Below are positions 17,111-26,030 of a stretch of 64,000 bases of DNA, in pieces (the first letter of the stretch is position 1; each line of letters opens with the position of its first letter). This DNA is from an uncultured Prevotellaceae bacterium (GTDB lineage: Bacteria > Bacteroidota > Bacteroidia > Bacteroidales > Bacteroidaceae): the NCBI GenBank assembly GCA_902779455.1, contig CACZBS010000011.1:1-64000 (forward strand), read 5' to 3'. The translations under genes were made by a program, and so were the position numbers. Under the pieces are notes generated by a model that ran no database searches, was not told the origin of the DNA, and saw nothing but the letters and a program-made list of their open reading frames with translations.

Positions 17111-17524
17111 TCACCTGAGCAGCCCGAGGGCACGGTCCTCGGCCGCCTCCATCAGCTCGCGCTCGCCGGGCCCCTTGTCGTTGAGTCCGCAGAGGTGGAG
17201 GATGCCGTGGATGATGACGCGATGGAGCTCCTCGTCGTAGTCCTTGTGGAAGAGCTCGGCGTTGGAGCGGACGGTGTCGAGCGAGATGACGAGGTCGCCG
17301 TTGATGGTGTCGCCTTCGCAATAGTCGAAGGTGATGATGTCGGTGTAGTAGTCATGCTGGAGGTACTCGCGGTTGACCTCGAGGATGTGGTTGTCGTCGC
17401 AGAAGAGGTAGCCCACCTCGCCCACACGCTTGCCGTAGGTCTGTGCCACGCGGCGTATCCACTGCGTGGTCTCACGGCGGCGGATCTTCGGGAATGCGAC
17501 GTTCTCTGTGCTATAGCTTATCAT
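17111..17524 (-). CDS. ybeY: Endoribonuclease YbeY (rRNA maturation factor)
   Basis: A 137-residue zinc metalloprotein acting in 16S rRNA 3'-end maturation and ribosome quality control. The motif HGILHLCGLNDKGPGE supplies two metal-binding histidines; the third histidine of the classical HGxLHLxGYDH form is replaced, as in Bacteroidetes homologues. The conserved segments LEVNREYLQHDYYTDIITFDY and INGDLVISLDTV are present. Length is typical. A word repeat (17527-17563) precedes it. Confidence 0.93.
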   Translation of the reverse strand: MISYSTENVAFPKIRRRETTQWIRRVAQTYGKRVGEVGYLFCDDNHILEVNREYLQHDYYTDIITFDYCEGDTINGDLVISLDTVRSNAELFHKDYDEELHRVIIHGILHLCGLNDKGPGERELMEAAEDRALGLLR

Positions 17525-17661
17525 TTATATCAAAGATTAAAGATTAAAGATGAAAGATTAAAGATATGATTAGACTTGTTGTCTGCATATCACGAAATTG
17601 AAATCACCCTCTATGTTGTCGTCTCTTTTAATACGTCATGACTAATCATATTTTTCATCTT

Positions 17662-18135
17662 TCACTTTTCATTTTTCATGTCAACGCTCCCCGGCAGATA
17701 CGGGCTGACGTCGACGCCGAAGTGAGCCAGCTCGCGCACCATCGACGACGACAGGGCCGAGAGCTGCGGCTCGGCGTAGAGCAGGAGCGTCTCGATGCCC
17801 GTGAGCTGGCGGTTGATGTCAGCCTGGTCGCGCTCATATTCGAAGTCCTTCACCGAGCGCACACCCTTCACGATGAACTCCGCCCCCACCTCGCGGGCCA
17901 GCTCCACAGCCAGCCCGTAGTAGGACCGCACCTCGACGCGCGGCTCGCCCGCATAGAGCCGGCTGATAGCCCCCACCCGCTCAGCCGCAGGCGTCAGGTT
18001 GGGTTTCGAGACATGGTCGCCAACGACCCCGATGACGAGCCGGTCGAACAGTGGCAGCGCCCGCCTCACGACCGAGTCGTGGCCGAGCGTGAAGGGGTCA
18101 AACGACCCCACGAATATCCCAATGCGCTGTTTCAT
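17662..18135 (-). CDS. coaD: Pantetheine-phosphate adenylyltransferase
   Basis: Transfers AMP to 4'-phosphopantetheine in coenzyme A synthesis. The 157-residue protein begins MKQRIGIFVGSFDPFTLGHD, containing the nucleotidyl-transfer motif with H19. FIVKGVRSVKDFEYE and the SSSMVREL motif near 130-140 complete the family pattern. An ORF extension 31 codons upstream is translation of a palindromic repeat and was excluded. In related genomes coaD usually sits beside parE and ctpA; here all three are separated. Confidence 0.95.
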   Translation of the reverse strand: MKQRIGIFVGSFDPFTLGHDSVVRRALPLFDRLVIGVVGDHVSKPNLTPAAERVGAISRLYAGEPRVEVRSYYGLAVELAREVGAEFIVKGVRSVKDFEYERDQADINRQLTGIETLLLYAEPQLSALSSSMVRELAHFGVDVSPYLPGSVDMKNEK

Positions 18136-18162
18136 GCCTTCTATTTGACTAATAGTTTTGCA

Positions 18163-18240
18163 GTAGGAGGCGACGTGTCTCACGTCGCACCACGTCGCAC
18201 CAAGCTGCTGGATTGCGACGTGAGACACGTCGCCTCCTAC
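18163..18240 (-). repeat. GTAGGAGGCGACGTG palindromic element in the coaD leader
   Basis: Two 25-base arms containing GTAGGAGGCGACGTGTCTCA pair exactly around a loop that has two GTCGCACCA units. The element follows the coaD -7 box directly and would form a strong hairpin in the 5' untranslated RNA. Related elements lie at 27655 and 55362. Confidence 0.8.
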
Positions 18241-18250
18241 TTGTGCGCTG

Positions 18251-18258
18251 CAAAGTTA
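18251..18258 (-). promoter_or_regulatory. -7 promoter box for coaD
   Basis: TAACTTTG on the minus strand. The run from this box into the palindromic repeat is identical over about 36 bases to a plus-strand stretch at 27634-27670. Confidence 0.65.
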
Positions 18259-18338
18259 CGAAAATAATTTCATTTGCGAGTAAAAGCACGAAAAATATTC
18301 ACACTATGTAACATTATGGCAAAAAATCGTGCGGAAAA

Positions 18339-18369
18339 TTTGCAGAATCAAACGAAAGTCGTAACTTTG
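18339..18369 (+). promoter_or_regulatory. Consensus promoter for cysK-cysE
   Basis: TTTG (18339-18342), 19 bases, TAACTTTG (18362-18369): an exact -33/-7 match. The short leader contains TTAAGGTAAA just before the ATG, a motif also found before pckA and in the candidate small RNA. Confidence 0.8.
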
Positions 18370-18398
18370 CAAGCGGTAACAGTTAAGGTAAAAAGATT

Positions 18399-19313
18399 AT
18401 GATTTACAGTAAGTTGACAGATTTGATCGGACAGACACCGCTGCTGCTGACCAGCGAACAGGAGGGACAGGTGGCACGGGTGGTCGTGAAACTGGAGTAT
18501 TTCAATCCGGGCGGCAGCGTCAAGGACCGCACAGCCCTGGCCATGATCGAGGATGCCGAGGCGCGGGGCCTGCTGCGGCCGGGCGCCACCATCGTCGAGC
18601 CCACGAGCGGCAACACGGGCGTGGGGCTGGCCTGGGTGGGGCGCAGCCGGGGCTACCGGGTGGTGCTGACGATGCCCGACACGATGAGCCAGGAGCGGCG
18701 CCGGCTGCTGCAGGCCTATGGGGCCGAGCTGGTGCTGACGCCTGGTGCGGAGGGCATGAAGGGCGCCATCAGCCGCGCCGAGGAGCTGCTGCGTACGACC
18801 GATGGGGCCGTCATGCTGGGACAGTTTACGAATCCCGCCAATCCGGCCGTCCATGAGCGGACGACGGGCGAGGAGATATGGCAGGCCACCGAGGGCCGCG
18901 TCGACATCTTCGTCGCCGGCGTCGGCACGGGCGGCACCGTCAGTGGCGCAGGTCGCCGACTGAAGGAGCATAATCGCGAGGTGCGCGTCGTCGCCGTCGA
19001 GCCGGCCTCGTCGGCCGTGCTGTCGACGGGCGTGGCGGGCAAGCACCGCATTCAGGGCATCGGCGCCGGATTCGTGCCCCAGACGTATGACGCCGGCGTG
19101 GTCGACGAGGTCGTGACGATCAGCGACGACGAGGCGGCGGCCCATGCCCGTCTGCTGGCCCGCCAGGAGGGACTGCTCGTGGGCATCTCGTCGGGGGCGG
19201 CCTATGCGGCAGCGCTGCGACTGGCCCGTCAGGCTGAGCATGCCGGCAAGACCATCGTCGCCCTGCTGCCCGACACGGGCGAGCGCTATCTCTCGACAGG
19301 GCTTTTCGATTAA
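18399..19313 (+). CDS. cysK: Cysteine synthase (O-acetylserine sulfhydrylase)
   Basis: A PLP enzyme making cysteine from O-acetylserine and sulfide. The 304-residue protein carries the PLP lysine K42 in GGSVKDRTA, the substrate loop PTSGNTG at 68-74, the phosphate loop GVGTGGTVSGAG and the C-terminal ISSGAAYAA. Length fits CysK/CysM. It is followed after 23 bases by cysE, so the two last steps of cysteine synthesis are one operon, transcribed from the consensus promoter. Confidence 0.96.
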   Translation: MIYSKLTDLIGQTPLLLTSEQEGQVARVVVKLEYFNPGGSVKDRTALAMIEDAEARGLLRPGATIVEPTSGNTGVGLAWVGRSRGYRVVLTMPDTMSQERRRLLQAYGAELVLTPGAEGMKGAISRAEELLRTTDGAVMLGQFTNPANPAVHERTTGEEIWQATEGRVDIFVAGVGTGGTVSGAGRRLKEHNREVRVVAVEPASSAVLSTGVAGKHRIQGIGAGFVPQTYDAGVVDEVVTISDDEAAAHARLLARQEGLLVGISSGAAYAAALRLARQAEHAGKTIVALLPDTGERYLSTGLFD

Positions 19314-19336
19314 CACTAATCATAAGTCAACAGACC

Positions 19337-20164
19337 ATGGACAGCCAGACCATTCAGCACATCGCCCGCACACTTGCCACGGAAGACGACATGTGGACCA
19401 CCTCTACGCTGCCGTCGACGGCGCAGATCGACAGTTTCATCGACACCGTCCGCCAGATCGTCTTCCTGCCCACCCGCGACGAGGTTATCGCCGTGACGCT
19501 CATCGTCGAGGCCATCCGTCAGCTCGAACAGCTCATCAGCCGGGGCGCATGCCCTGACGACGAGGCCACGGCGACGGCCCACCGCTTTGCCGAGCAGCTG
19601 CCTGAGCTCAGGCGCCTGCTGCGCAGCGACGTCGAGGCCATCGCCGAGCGCGACCCGGCGGCGCAGTCGCTCAGCGAGGTGGCCAGCTGCTACCCGGGCG
19701 CCACGGCCATGCTGCACCACCGCGTGGCCCACTGTCTGAGCCTGCTCGGACGGCCCCTGCTGGCCCGCATCATCAGCGAGCGGGCTCACTCGCTGACGGG
19801 CATCGACATCCATCCCTCGGCCACCATCGGCGCCTCCTTCGCCATCGACCACGGCACGGGCATCGCCGTCGGGGCCACGGCCCGCATCGGCCACCACGTG
19901 ATGCTCTATCAGGGCGTGACGCTCGGCGCCAAGCGCTTCGAGCACGACGAACGGGGGCGACTCGTCGACGGGCCGCGCCATCCGATCGTCGAGGACTACG
20001 TGACGATCTATTCGAACACGTCGGTGCTGGGCCGCGTCTGCATCGGCCATCACTCTGTCCTGGGTGGCAACCTGTGGATCACGCACGACGTGGCGCCCCA
20101 TTCGCAGGTGCGCCAGTCGAAGCCCATCCAGCACGTGGGGTTCATCGACGGCGAGGGTATCTGA
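19337..20164 (+). CDS. cysE: Serine O-acetyltransferase
   Basis: Makes O-acetylserine from serine and acetyl-CoA, the substrate of the neighbouring cysK. The 275-residue protein has an alpha-helical N-terminal half (residues 1-145), and a left-handed beta helix of hexapeptide repeats begins at IDIHPSATIGASFAIDHGTG. The catalytic Asp/His pair lies in AIDHGTGIA, with a second histidine in GHHVMLYQGVTLGA. The C-terminus lacks the long tail that binds CysK in enterobacteria, so complex formation is uncertain. Confidence 0.95.
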   Translation: MDSQTIQHIARTLATEDDMWTTSTLPSTAQIDSFIDTVRQIVFLPTRDEVIAVTLIVEAIRQLEQLISRGACPDDEATATAHRFAEQLPELRRLLRSDVEAIAERDPAAQSLSEVASCYPGATAMLHHRVAHCLSLLGRPLLARIISERAHSLTGIDIHPSATIGASFAIDHGTGIAVGATARIGHHVMLYQGVTLGAKRFEHDERGRLVDGPRHPIVEDYVTIYSNTSVLGRVCIGHHSVLGGNLWITHDVAPHSQVRQSKPIQHVGFIDGEGI

Positions 20165-20225
20165 CGGGAGGGGGAAAACTAAAAGTTTCCGCCGACATGT
20201 GTGTTGCAATGTGGGGAATTATTTG

Positions 20226-20233
20226 TAACTTTG
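20226..20233 (+). promoter_or_regulatory. -7 promoter box for the mutarotase-like gene
   Basis: TAACTTTG about 34 bases before the start codon. A TTG lies at the expected upstream distance, but no full TTTG. Confidence 0.6.
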
Positions 20234-20266
20234 CACCCACATTGCAATACTTATAGTAAGAAGACT

Positions 20267-20647
20267 ATGGAAGGATACGTTCAAAAACTTTCCGACGGAA
20301 AGACGAAGCGCTACGTGCAGTTTCTCGAGATCAGCGACAATGAGGAGCTGATAGCACAATACCGCAAATGGCACAGCGAGGAGTATAACTGGCCGGAGAT
20401 CCGACAGGGCATCCGCCAGGTGGGCATCCTCGAGATGGAGATCTACATCCTGGGCAACCGCCTCGTCATGATTGTCGATGCGCCGGCCGACTTCAGATGG
20501 GATGAGGCGATGGACCGTCTGGCCACGCTGCCGCGACAGGCGGAGTGGGAAGCCTTCGTGGCGCAGTTTCAAGGCTGCGACGCCGATGCGCGCAGCGACG
20601 AGAAGTGGCAGCCCATGGAGCGCATGTTCCGACTGTATGACGAGTAG
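20267..20647 (+). CDS. L-rhamnose mutarotase-family protein
   Basis: A 126-residue protein of the RhaM/DUF718 dimeric alpha-beta barrel family, which interconverts sugar anomers. Segments typical of the family are RYVQFLEISDNEELIAQYRKW, the conserved HSEEYNWPEIRQGIRQVGI and MERMFRLYD at the end. The start was chosen at MEGYVQKL; the upstream extension covers the promoter. It stands alone, without rhamnose genes nearby, so the sugar is unknown. Confidence 0.85.
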   Translation: MEGYVQKLSDGKTKRYVQFLEISDNEELIAQYRKWHSEEYNWPEIRQGIRQVGILEMEIYILGNRLVMIVDAPADFRWDEAMDRLATLPRQAEWEAFVAQFQGCDADARSDEKWQPMERMFRLYDE

Positions 20648-20720
20648 AATTTAGAATTTAGAGTTAAGAATTTAGAGTTAAGAGTTAAGAATTTAGAATT
20701 AAGACTTTAGAATTTAGACT
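20648..20720. repeat. TTTAGAATTTAGAGTTAAGA word repeat
   Basis: About six tandem, slightly varied copies fill the whole spacer between two convergent genes. No ORF or promoter is visible. Confidence 0.8.
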
Positions 20721-22769
20721 TTAGTCTTCTTCCTCCTCGGGGCGGTCTTCCTCGATGACGAGGTTGTCGATGATGAAGAGCTGGCGCTCCATGGTGTTCT
20801 TGCCCATGTAGTATTCCAGGAGCTTCTGAACCTGGTCGGTCTTGTGGAGCGTCACCTGCTCGAGCCGGATGTCGGGGCCGATGAAGCCGGCAAACTCCTC
20901 GGGCGAGATCTCGCCGAGACCCTTGAAGCGGGTGATCTCGGGGTCGGGACCCAGGTCGGCGATGGCCTTGAGGCGCTCCTCCTCGCTGTAGCAGTAGCGG
21001 GTGATGAAGTCTGACTTCTTCTGCTTCGTCTCGGCCAGCCTGACGTCCTCGGCGGCGATGACGTCCTTCTTGCGGATCTTCGTGCGGCGGTTGCGCACTC
21101 GGAACAGCGGCGTCTGCAGCACGTAGACGTGGCCCTTGCGGATGAGCTCGGGGAAGAACTGCAGGAAGAAGGTGATGATGAGCAGTCGGATGTGCATGCC
21201 GTCGACATCGGCATCGGTGGCGACGATGACCTTGTTGTAGCGCAGCGTGTCGAGGCCCTCCTCGATGTCGAGGGCCGCCTGCAGGAGGTTGAACTCCTCG
21301 TTCTCGTAGACCACCTTCTTCGTCAGTCCGAACGTGTTCAGCGGCTTTCCCCTCAATGAGAAGACGGCCTGCGTGTTGACGTCGCGGCTCTTCGTGATCG
21401 ATCCGCTGGCCGAGTCGCCCTCGGTGATGAAGATGCACGACTCCTCCTTGCGGTCGTTCTTGACGTCGCTGAAGTGGATGCGACAGTCGCGCAGCTTGCG
21501 GTTGTGCAGGTTAGCCTTCTTGGCCCGTTCGCGGGCCAGCTTCGTCACGCCGGCCATGGCCTTGCGCTCCTTCTCGCTCTCCTGCACCTTCTGCATGATC
21601 ACCTCGGCCACGTCGGGGTTCTTGTGCAGATAGTTGTCCACCTCCGTCTTGATGAAGTCGCCCACGTATTTGTTGATCGAGGGCGGCATGGGGTGGTCGG
21701 CGTCGACCTTTGCCGGCACGGGGGCCATGGTGAGCGAGCCGAGCTTGATCTTCGTCTGGCTCTCGAACATGGGCTCCTCGACGTTCAGGGCGATGGCGGC
21801 GACTAGGCCCGTGCGGATGTCGCCATATTCGAAGTTCTTCCCAGAAAACTCCTTGATCGTCTTGGCGATATGCTCCTTGAAGGCGCTCTGGTGGGTGCCG
21901 CCCTGCGTGGTGTGCTGACCGTTGACGAACGAGTAGTACTCCTCGCCATACTGGTTGGCATGGGTGAAGGCGATCTCGATGTCTTCGCCCTGCAGGTGGA
22001 CGATGGGGTAGAGGGCATCGGCCGACATGCGGTCCTTGAGCAGGTCCTCCAGTCCGCGGCGCGAGAGGATGCGGCGGCCGTTGTACATGATGGCCAGCCC
22101 GATGTTCAGGTAGGTATAGTTGCGGAGCATCGTCTCCACGATGTCGTCGTGGAAGCGATAGCCGGCGAAGAGCGTCGGGTCGGGCTCGAAGTAGATGTAC
22201 GTGCCGGTCTCGTCCTGCGTCGGCTCCGTCGAGTCACTGACCAGCTTGCCGCGTTCGAAGGCAGCGCGGCGCACCTGTCCGTCGCGATAGCTGGCCACCT
22301 CGAAGTGCTGGCTTAGCGCATTGACAGCCTTGACGCCGACGCCGTTCAGTCCGATTGACTTCTTGAACGCCTTCGAGTCATACTTGCCGCCCGTGTTGAG
22401 CACCGACACAGCGTCGATCATCTTGCCCTGCGGGATGCCGCGGCCATAGTCGCGCACCGAGACGCGCAGGTTGTCCTCGATGGTGATCTCGATGCGGTCG
22501 CCAGCCTTCATCTTAAACTCGTCGATAGAGTTGTCGATGACCTCCTTCAGCAGCACGTAGATGCCGTCCTCAGGCAGCGAGCCGTCGCCCAGTCGGCCGA
22601 TGTACATGCCGGGGCGCAGCCGAATGTGCTCCGTGCCCGTCAGTGTCTTGATATTGTCGTCAGTATAGTCGGCCCCAGGAGCCCCAGGAGCCCCCCCTAC
22701 GGCCCCCGAGGGGGCTTCTATAGAATTGTTATCGATGGACGGTTGATTGTTATTGCTGTCGTTGTTCAT
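20721..22769 (-). CDS. parE: DNA topoisomerase IV subunit B
   Basis: The ATPase/TOPRIM subunit of a type II topoisomerase. The 682-residue protein has the GHKL ATPase residues [10 protein letters not shown] and VRDYGRGIP, the ATP-lid stretch [13 protein letters not shown] (the Bacteroidetes ParE form; GyrB has SGGLHGVG), the transducer domain, and TOPRIM motifs EGDSASGS and DADVDGMHI. The acidic tail [10 protein letters not shown] and about 35 extra N-terminal residues are unusual. The N-terminal extension contains [16 protein letters not shown], encoded by a palindromic repeat. GyrB is the alternative, but the motif form favours ParE. Confidence 0.9.
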   Translation of the reverse strand: MNNDSNNNQPSIDNNSIEAPSGAVGGAPGAPGADYTDDNIKTLTGTEHIRLRPGMYIGRLGDGSLPEDGIYVLLKEVIDNSIDEFKMKAGDRIEITIEDNLRVSVRDYGRGIPQGKMIDAVSVLNTGGKYDSKAFKKSIGLNGVGVKAVNALSQHFEVASYRDGQVRRAAFERGKLVSDSTEPTQDETGTYIYFEPDPTLFAGYRFHDDIVETMLRNYTYLNIGLAIMYNGRRILSRRGLEDLLKDRMSADALYPIVHLQGEDIEIAFTHANQYGEEYYSFVNGQHTTQGGTHQSAFKEHIAKTIKEFSGKNFEYGDIRTGLVAAIALNVEEPMFESQTKIKLGSLTMAPVPAKVDADHPMPPSINKYVGDFIKTEVDNYLHKNPDVAEVIMQKVQESEKERKAMAGVTKLARERAKKANLHNRKLRDCRIHFSDVKNDRKEESCIFITEGDSASGSITKSRDVNTQAVFSLRGKPLNTFGLTKKVVYENEEFNLLQAALDIEEGLDTLRYNKVIVATDADVDGMHIRLLIITFFLQFFPELIRKGHVYVLQTPLFRVRNRRTKIRKKDVIAAEDVRLAETKQKKSDFITRYCYSEEERLKAIADLGPDPEITRFKGLGEISPEEFAGFIGPDIRLEQVTLHKTDQVQKLLEYYMGKNTMERQLFIIDNLVIEEDRPEEEED
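22672..22732 (-). repeat. Coding palindromic element in parE ([11 protein letters not shown] type)
   Basis: A GC-rich palindrome read in frame as [17 protein letters not shown] before the first conserved ParE residues. The same sequence, in the same orientation and frame, lies in the GH31 gene near 45.97 kb. An untranslated relative follows at 22796-22832 in the spacer. Confidence 0.8.
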
Positions 22770-22833
22770 AAGTCGGTGTTAAAATAAGGTTTTTGTCTAT
22801 AGTAGCCCCCTCGGGGGCTTGAAAGGGGGGCTC

Positions 22834-23997
22834 TTACAGCTGTTTCTTATAACATCTTCTGCGCTTGTGCTGCTCGTGGTCCAGGTAGGTCCACTGGCTC
22901 TGCACCTTGCCGTTCGTCTCCATCTCGACGTGCGTCTCGCCCCACTCGAAGCCCAGCTTCTGATAGCGCGGGATGAGGTCGTAGAAGAGCAGCGCATTCG
23001 CCCCCTTCGCCCTATATTCAGGCAGCACGCCGATGAGCAGACAGTCCACGATCTTCGTCTTGTGGAACTTCAGCGCCCGCATCAGGTGCCACCACCCGAA
23101 GGGCCACAGCCGGCCGTTGCGGCATTTCTGCAGCGCCCGGGTCAGCGACGGGATGGTGATGCCGCAGCCCACCACGGGGTGGTCCTCCAGTGAGTGGTCC
23201 TCGATGAGCGTGACGAGGTTGAGGTCGAGCACCTTGAAGTACATCTTGATATACTGGTCGATCTGCTTCTGCGACATCGTCGAGTAGCCATACAGGTGGC
23301 CGAACGTGCGGTTGATCACGTCGAACACCCGCTGCCCGTACTGCTGCGGTCCGAAGACATCCTCCTTCGTCAGCTTCTTCACCTGCAGGTTATATCGCTT
23401 CATGATCATCTCCGAGACCTTCACGAACTTCTCAGGCATGCCGTCCTTCGGCACGAAGAGCTTATATTCCACGTAGTCGTTATCCTTCTCGTAGCCCTCC
23501 ATCTGCTCCATGTGCTTGGGGTAGTAAGGATAGTTATAGAGCGTCGCCATCGTGCCCAGCTGGTCAAAGCCGTGCGTCAGCATCCCCTCAGGGTCCATGT
23601 CGGTGAAGCCCAGCGGGCCGATGATCTCCTTCATGCCCCGCTCGCGGCCCCAGTCCTCCACGGCCTTGAGCAGCGCGCGGCTCACCTCCACGTCGTCCAC
23701 GAAGTCGATCCATCCGAACCTGACAGCCAGACGCTGCCACTGCTCGTTATACCTGCGGTTGATGATGCCCGCCACGCGCCCCACCAGCTCGCCATCCCTG
23801 TAAGCCAGGAAATACTGAGCCTCGCAGAACTCGAACGCCGCGTTCTTCTCCTTGATATATGGCGAGAGCGTCTGCACCTCGTCGCTGTGCAAGTTGGGCG
23901 CATCGTAAGGGTCACCCCTGTAGAGGTCATAGTGAAACTGAATGAAAGTCTCCAGCCCGCGCTTGTCGCTGACGCGCTTTATTTCAATCTTCGACAT
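22834..23997 (-). CDS. GNAT-family acetyltransferase-like protein
   Basis: A 387-residue protein common in Bacteroidetes. The N-terminal half has a GNAT-like core (FFLAYRDGELVGRVAGIIN-type strand-turn at about 65-85 and the GPLGFTDMDPEGML segment), and the C-terminal half carries a second core with IGVLPEYRAKGANALLFYDLI, resembling the acetyl-CoA pyrophosphate loop. The substrate is unknown. The start MSKIEIKRV is four codons inside another ATG; either is possible. A TAACTTTG box lies 32 bases upstream. Confidence 0.75.
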   Translation of the reverse strand: MSKIEIKRVSDKRGLETFIQFHYDLYRGDPYDAPNLHSDEVQTLSPYIKEKNAAFEFCEAQYFLAYRDGELVGRVAGIINRRYNEQWQRLAVRFGWIDFVDDVEVSRALLKAVEDWGRERGMKEIIGPLGFTDMDPEGMLTHGFDQLGTMATLYNYPYYPKHMEQMEGYEKDNDYVEYKLFVPKDGMPEKFVKVSEMIMKRYNLQVKKLTKEDVFGPQQYGQRVFDVINRTFGHLYGYSTMSQKQIDQYIKMYFKVLDLNLVTLIEDHSLEDHPVVGCGITIPSLTRALQKCRNGRLWPFGWWHLMRALKFHKTKIVDCLLIGVLPEYRAKGANALLFYDLIPRYQKLGFEWGETHVEMETNGKVQSQWTYLDHEQHKRRRCYKKQL

Positions 23998-24028
23998 AGT
24001 TTTTCTCACTCATTATTGTTTAATCGTA

Positions 24029-24036
24029 CAAAGTTA
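24029..24036 (-). promoter_or_regulatory. -7 promoter box for the GNAT gene
   Basis: TAACTTTG on the minus strand, 32 bases before the start. The next 270 bases (24037-24310) towards the second MNT gene are AT-rich and show no ORF or repeat. Confidence 0.6.
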
Positions 24037-24313
24037 CGAACTTTTTACGAGAAAAACGAAGAAAAACCCAGGATTTTTTCTTTTGGCAAGCATAATCATG
24101 GTAGCAAAAAACCTGAATCACCCAAGTCACCATCTGTTTATAGGGGTTCAAGTGAGTTAACCACTCGGAAATGTAAAACTGCCGAAGTCAGGAGAAAATA
24201 TAATCAGCCAACCGTGCCGATTTATCAGTGAAACGGCAAGAAGGCAAATCGCCCGTTTCGGCAAATTATATAAAAAAGGTGGGACAAAGTGATACACTTC
24301 TCACATTTTTTTG

Positions 24314-24321
24314 TATCTTTG
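24314..24321 (+). promoter_or_regulatory. -7 promoter box for the second MNT gene
   Basis: TATCTTTG, 25 bases before the start codon. Confidence 0.6.
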
Positions 24322-24346
24322 CAGTAGATTTCTAAATCAACAGCTT

Positions 24347-24643
24347 ATGAGTACCCAGATGATGCAAAAGACGATTGCCGACTACTTCAAGACCCAGCCC
24401 GTCCTGAAGGCATGGCTCTTCGGCTCCTTCGCCCGTGGCGAGGAGACACCGCTGAGCGACGTCGACATTCTCGTCATCCTCGACCCCTCGCAGTCTGTAG
24501 GCTTGAAGTTCTTCGGAATGTGGAGCGACTTGGAACGGATTCTCGGCCGTAGCGTCGATTTAGTGACAGAAAGTTCGCTGGCCGACTTTGCCCGCGAAAG
24601 TGTGGAACGCGATAAAATCCTGATTTATGAGAGAGCAGCCTAA
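24347..24643 (+). CDS. MNT-type nucleotidyltransferase (antitoxin of a HepT pair)
   Basis: A 98-residue minimal nucleotidyltransferase with LFGSFARGEETPLSDVDILVIL, giving the GS and DxD residues. Enzymes of this clade AMPylate the partner HEPN toxin. The start was set at MSTQMMQ, after the promoter; an ORF extension of 12 codons crosses the promoter. The usual partner, a DUF86/HepT gene overlapping its 3' end, is present only as 19 codons, so the antitoxin is likely an orphan. Confidence 0.88.
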   Translation: MSTQMMQKTIADYFKTQPVLKAWLFGSFARGEETPLSDVDILVILDPSQSVGLKFFGMWSDLERILGRSVDLVTESSLADFARESVERDKILIYERAA

Positions 24644-24686
24644 AGACCGCAACCGCCTGCAGCACATTGTGGATGCCATTTGTTGA
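24627..24686 (+). pseudogene. Truncated HepT/DUF86 toxin gene
   Basis: Starting inside the 3' end of the MNT gene, the frame reads MREQPKDRNRLQHIVDAIC and then stops. This is the typical N-terminus of DUF86 HEPN toxins, which run to about 110 residues with a catalytic RxxxxH near the end. No further toxin sequence was recognised in the following 100 bases, so most of the gene has been lost. Confidence 0.75.
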
Positions 24687-24794
24687 GTAAATCACAGAGT
24701 CTCCACGGCTTTATGCTGAGGCCATCGGCAGAGAACATCTTAGCTTAGCCGATTTCGTTCTTTAGGTGGGCGATGATCATGCCTGTACTGATGT

Positions 24795-24965
24795 TTAACC
24801 TCCATAAAAGCCAGCCGCGAACAGGGGCCACGGAATTTTTCTTGCATCAATTCCGCTGGCGTCTAACAGCAAGACGACAGGGATACAACAACAAATAGCC
24901 AGATATTTCTTCACATAAAAATCAGATACTCCCAGGACAGTACGTTTTATTTCGATTTCTTCCAT
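24795..24965 (-). CDS. Possible small membrane protein
   Basis: A 56-codon ORF starting 7 bases after the exported protein gene. It has a charged N-terminus (MEEIEIKR) and one hydrophobic segment (YLAICCCIPVVLLLD). No family recognised. It could be a real small gene in an operon with its neighbour, or the start of a lost membrane protein. Confidence 0.3.
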   Translation of the reverse strand: MEEIEIKRTVLGVSDFYVKKYLAICCCIPVVLLLDASGIDARKIPWPLFAAGFYGG

Positions 24966-24972
24966 GTCTGTT

Positions 24973-25803
24973 CTATCTGCGATTACCTGATATGTTCTGG
25001 CTGGCGATGCGGCTCAGCATGGTCTGGCCGTCGGCGATGCGCTCCAGGATTTTCCAGTCGGTGCGGTAGTCAATCTTTTCTTCCACGGCAATACGGTCTT
25101 TCGTCAGCCACTTCACACGCAGCGTCTTGTCGTTCAGTTTATAGGCTTTCTTGCCGTCGTACTCCACAGGATTTACCACGCCTCCCTGAAAGCGAAGCAC
25201 CAATGCAAATGTCTGTGGGCTGAAGATGTAGAAGGAGTTATGGTACTTGCTTTTCTCGTCACTCTCAAGCATCTTGGGCAAAGCCTTCTTGATGTCGCGC
25301 AGTTCGTCCACATCGCCCAGCACGCGCCATGTGCCGAGTAGCGGATTTGCTTTGACGGCGACAGGTGCAGCTGTCAGTGCGTCGAAGACTTCGCGGCCAG
25401 TCTCGGAGTATTGGTCGGCCTCATATTTCTCTATGCACCAGTTTTTGTCGGGGAAGTAGATATGTCCTCTGCCAGCGTTCCACCACTTTAAGGTGAAATG
25501 TTCGGCGTTGCTGTCGTAGATGAGCGTGCTCTTGTCGTTTTCGTCCTTGGGCTGTTCGCCTGTGTAGTTGAACACCTTGTGGTCATTGTCTTGTATCTGG
25601 AATACGTTTTCTTTTATACTGAGCATCAGCGTCACGCTGTCAGTGCAGATTTTGTACTGGTCGAACGGCGATTTGATTTCGCCCAGCTTGCCCGTGAGCG
25701 TCATCATCTTGTAGATGCCACGCGGATTGTCCGTCTGCGCGCTTGATATGGCTGGCAGGGAAAGGAATGCCGCTGCCATCAGCAGTTTCATTGTTCTGTT
25801 CAT
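24973..25803 (-). CDS. Exported protein of unknown function
   Basis: A 276-residue protein with a signal peptide ending ISSAQ (start at MNRTMKLL; an upstream ATG 20 codons earlier lacks signal features). Two repeats begin with a G-x-(Y/W)-x-(M/L) pattern (PRGIYKMMTLTG and LLGTWRVLGDVDE), each followed by an FQIQD/FALVL-type strand, resembling lipocalin-like DUF4488 proteins. A TATCTTTG box is 165 bases upstream. Function unknown. Confidence 0.65.
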   Translation of the reverse strand: MNRTMKLLMAAAFLSLPAISSAQTDNPRGIYKMMTLTGKLGEIKSPFDQYKICTDSVTLMLSIKENVFQIQDNDHKVFNYTGEQPKDENDKSTLIYDSNAEHFTLKWWNAGRGHIYFPDKNWCIEKYEADQYSETGREVFDALTAAPVAVKANPLLGTWRVLGDVDELRDIKKALPKMLESDEKSKYHNSFYIFSPQTFALVLRFQGGVVNPVEYDGKKAYKLNDKTLRVKWLTKDRIAVEEKIDYRTDWKILERIADGQTMLSRIASQNISGNRR

Positions 25804-25967
25804 GATGTTATAATGTCTTGATCTTAATCTGTTCTTGCGTACTGGCGAATCCCTCAAAGTCACCTAATATCCAGTATCTCGTCAGGTTCTCATATCCTTT
25901 GGTCTGTATCCGCCTCTTCTGATATGAGAGTCTTCTTCAAAATTTATTGAATGTCTGGCTGCGGGTG

Positions 25968-25975
25968 CAAAGATA
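25968..25975 (-). promoter_or_regulatory. -7 promoter box for the exported protein gene
   Basis: TATCTTTG on the minus strand; the leader to the start codon is about 160 bases. Confidence 0.5.
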
Positions 25976-26030
25976 ATGAATAATTCTGAAAAACAGCGCT
26001 AAATGTGAGATGTTTTGCATTTTTGTTTGG

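Noticed and set aside
18136-18228. N-terminal extension of coaD (MSHVAIQQLGATWCDVRHVA)
   Set aside because: This is translation of the palindromic repeat in the leader; the conserved protein begins at MKQRIGIF.
20648-20720. CRISPR-like tandem array (also 57425-57676 and 28064-28200)
   Set aside because: Units are short, vary in length and have no unique spacers of constant size; no cas genes are near.
20721-22769. GyrB instead of ParE
   Set aside because: The ATP-lid motif [13 protein letters not shown] and the parE-coaD-ctpA association known in Bacteroidales favour ParE, although the families are close.
24037-24313. tRNA or small RNA in the AT-rich spacer before the second MNT gene
   Set aside because: No cloverleaf, terminator or additional promoter could be found by reading both strands.
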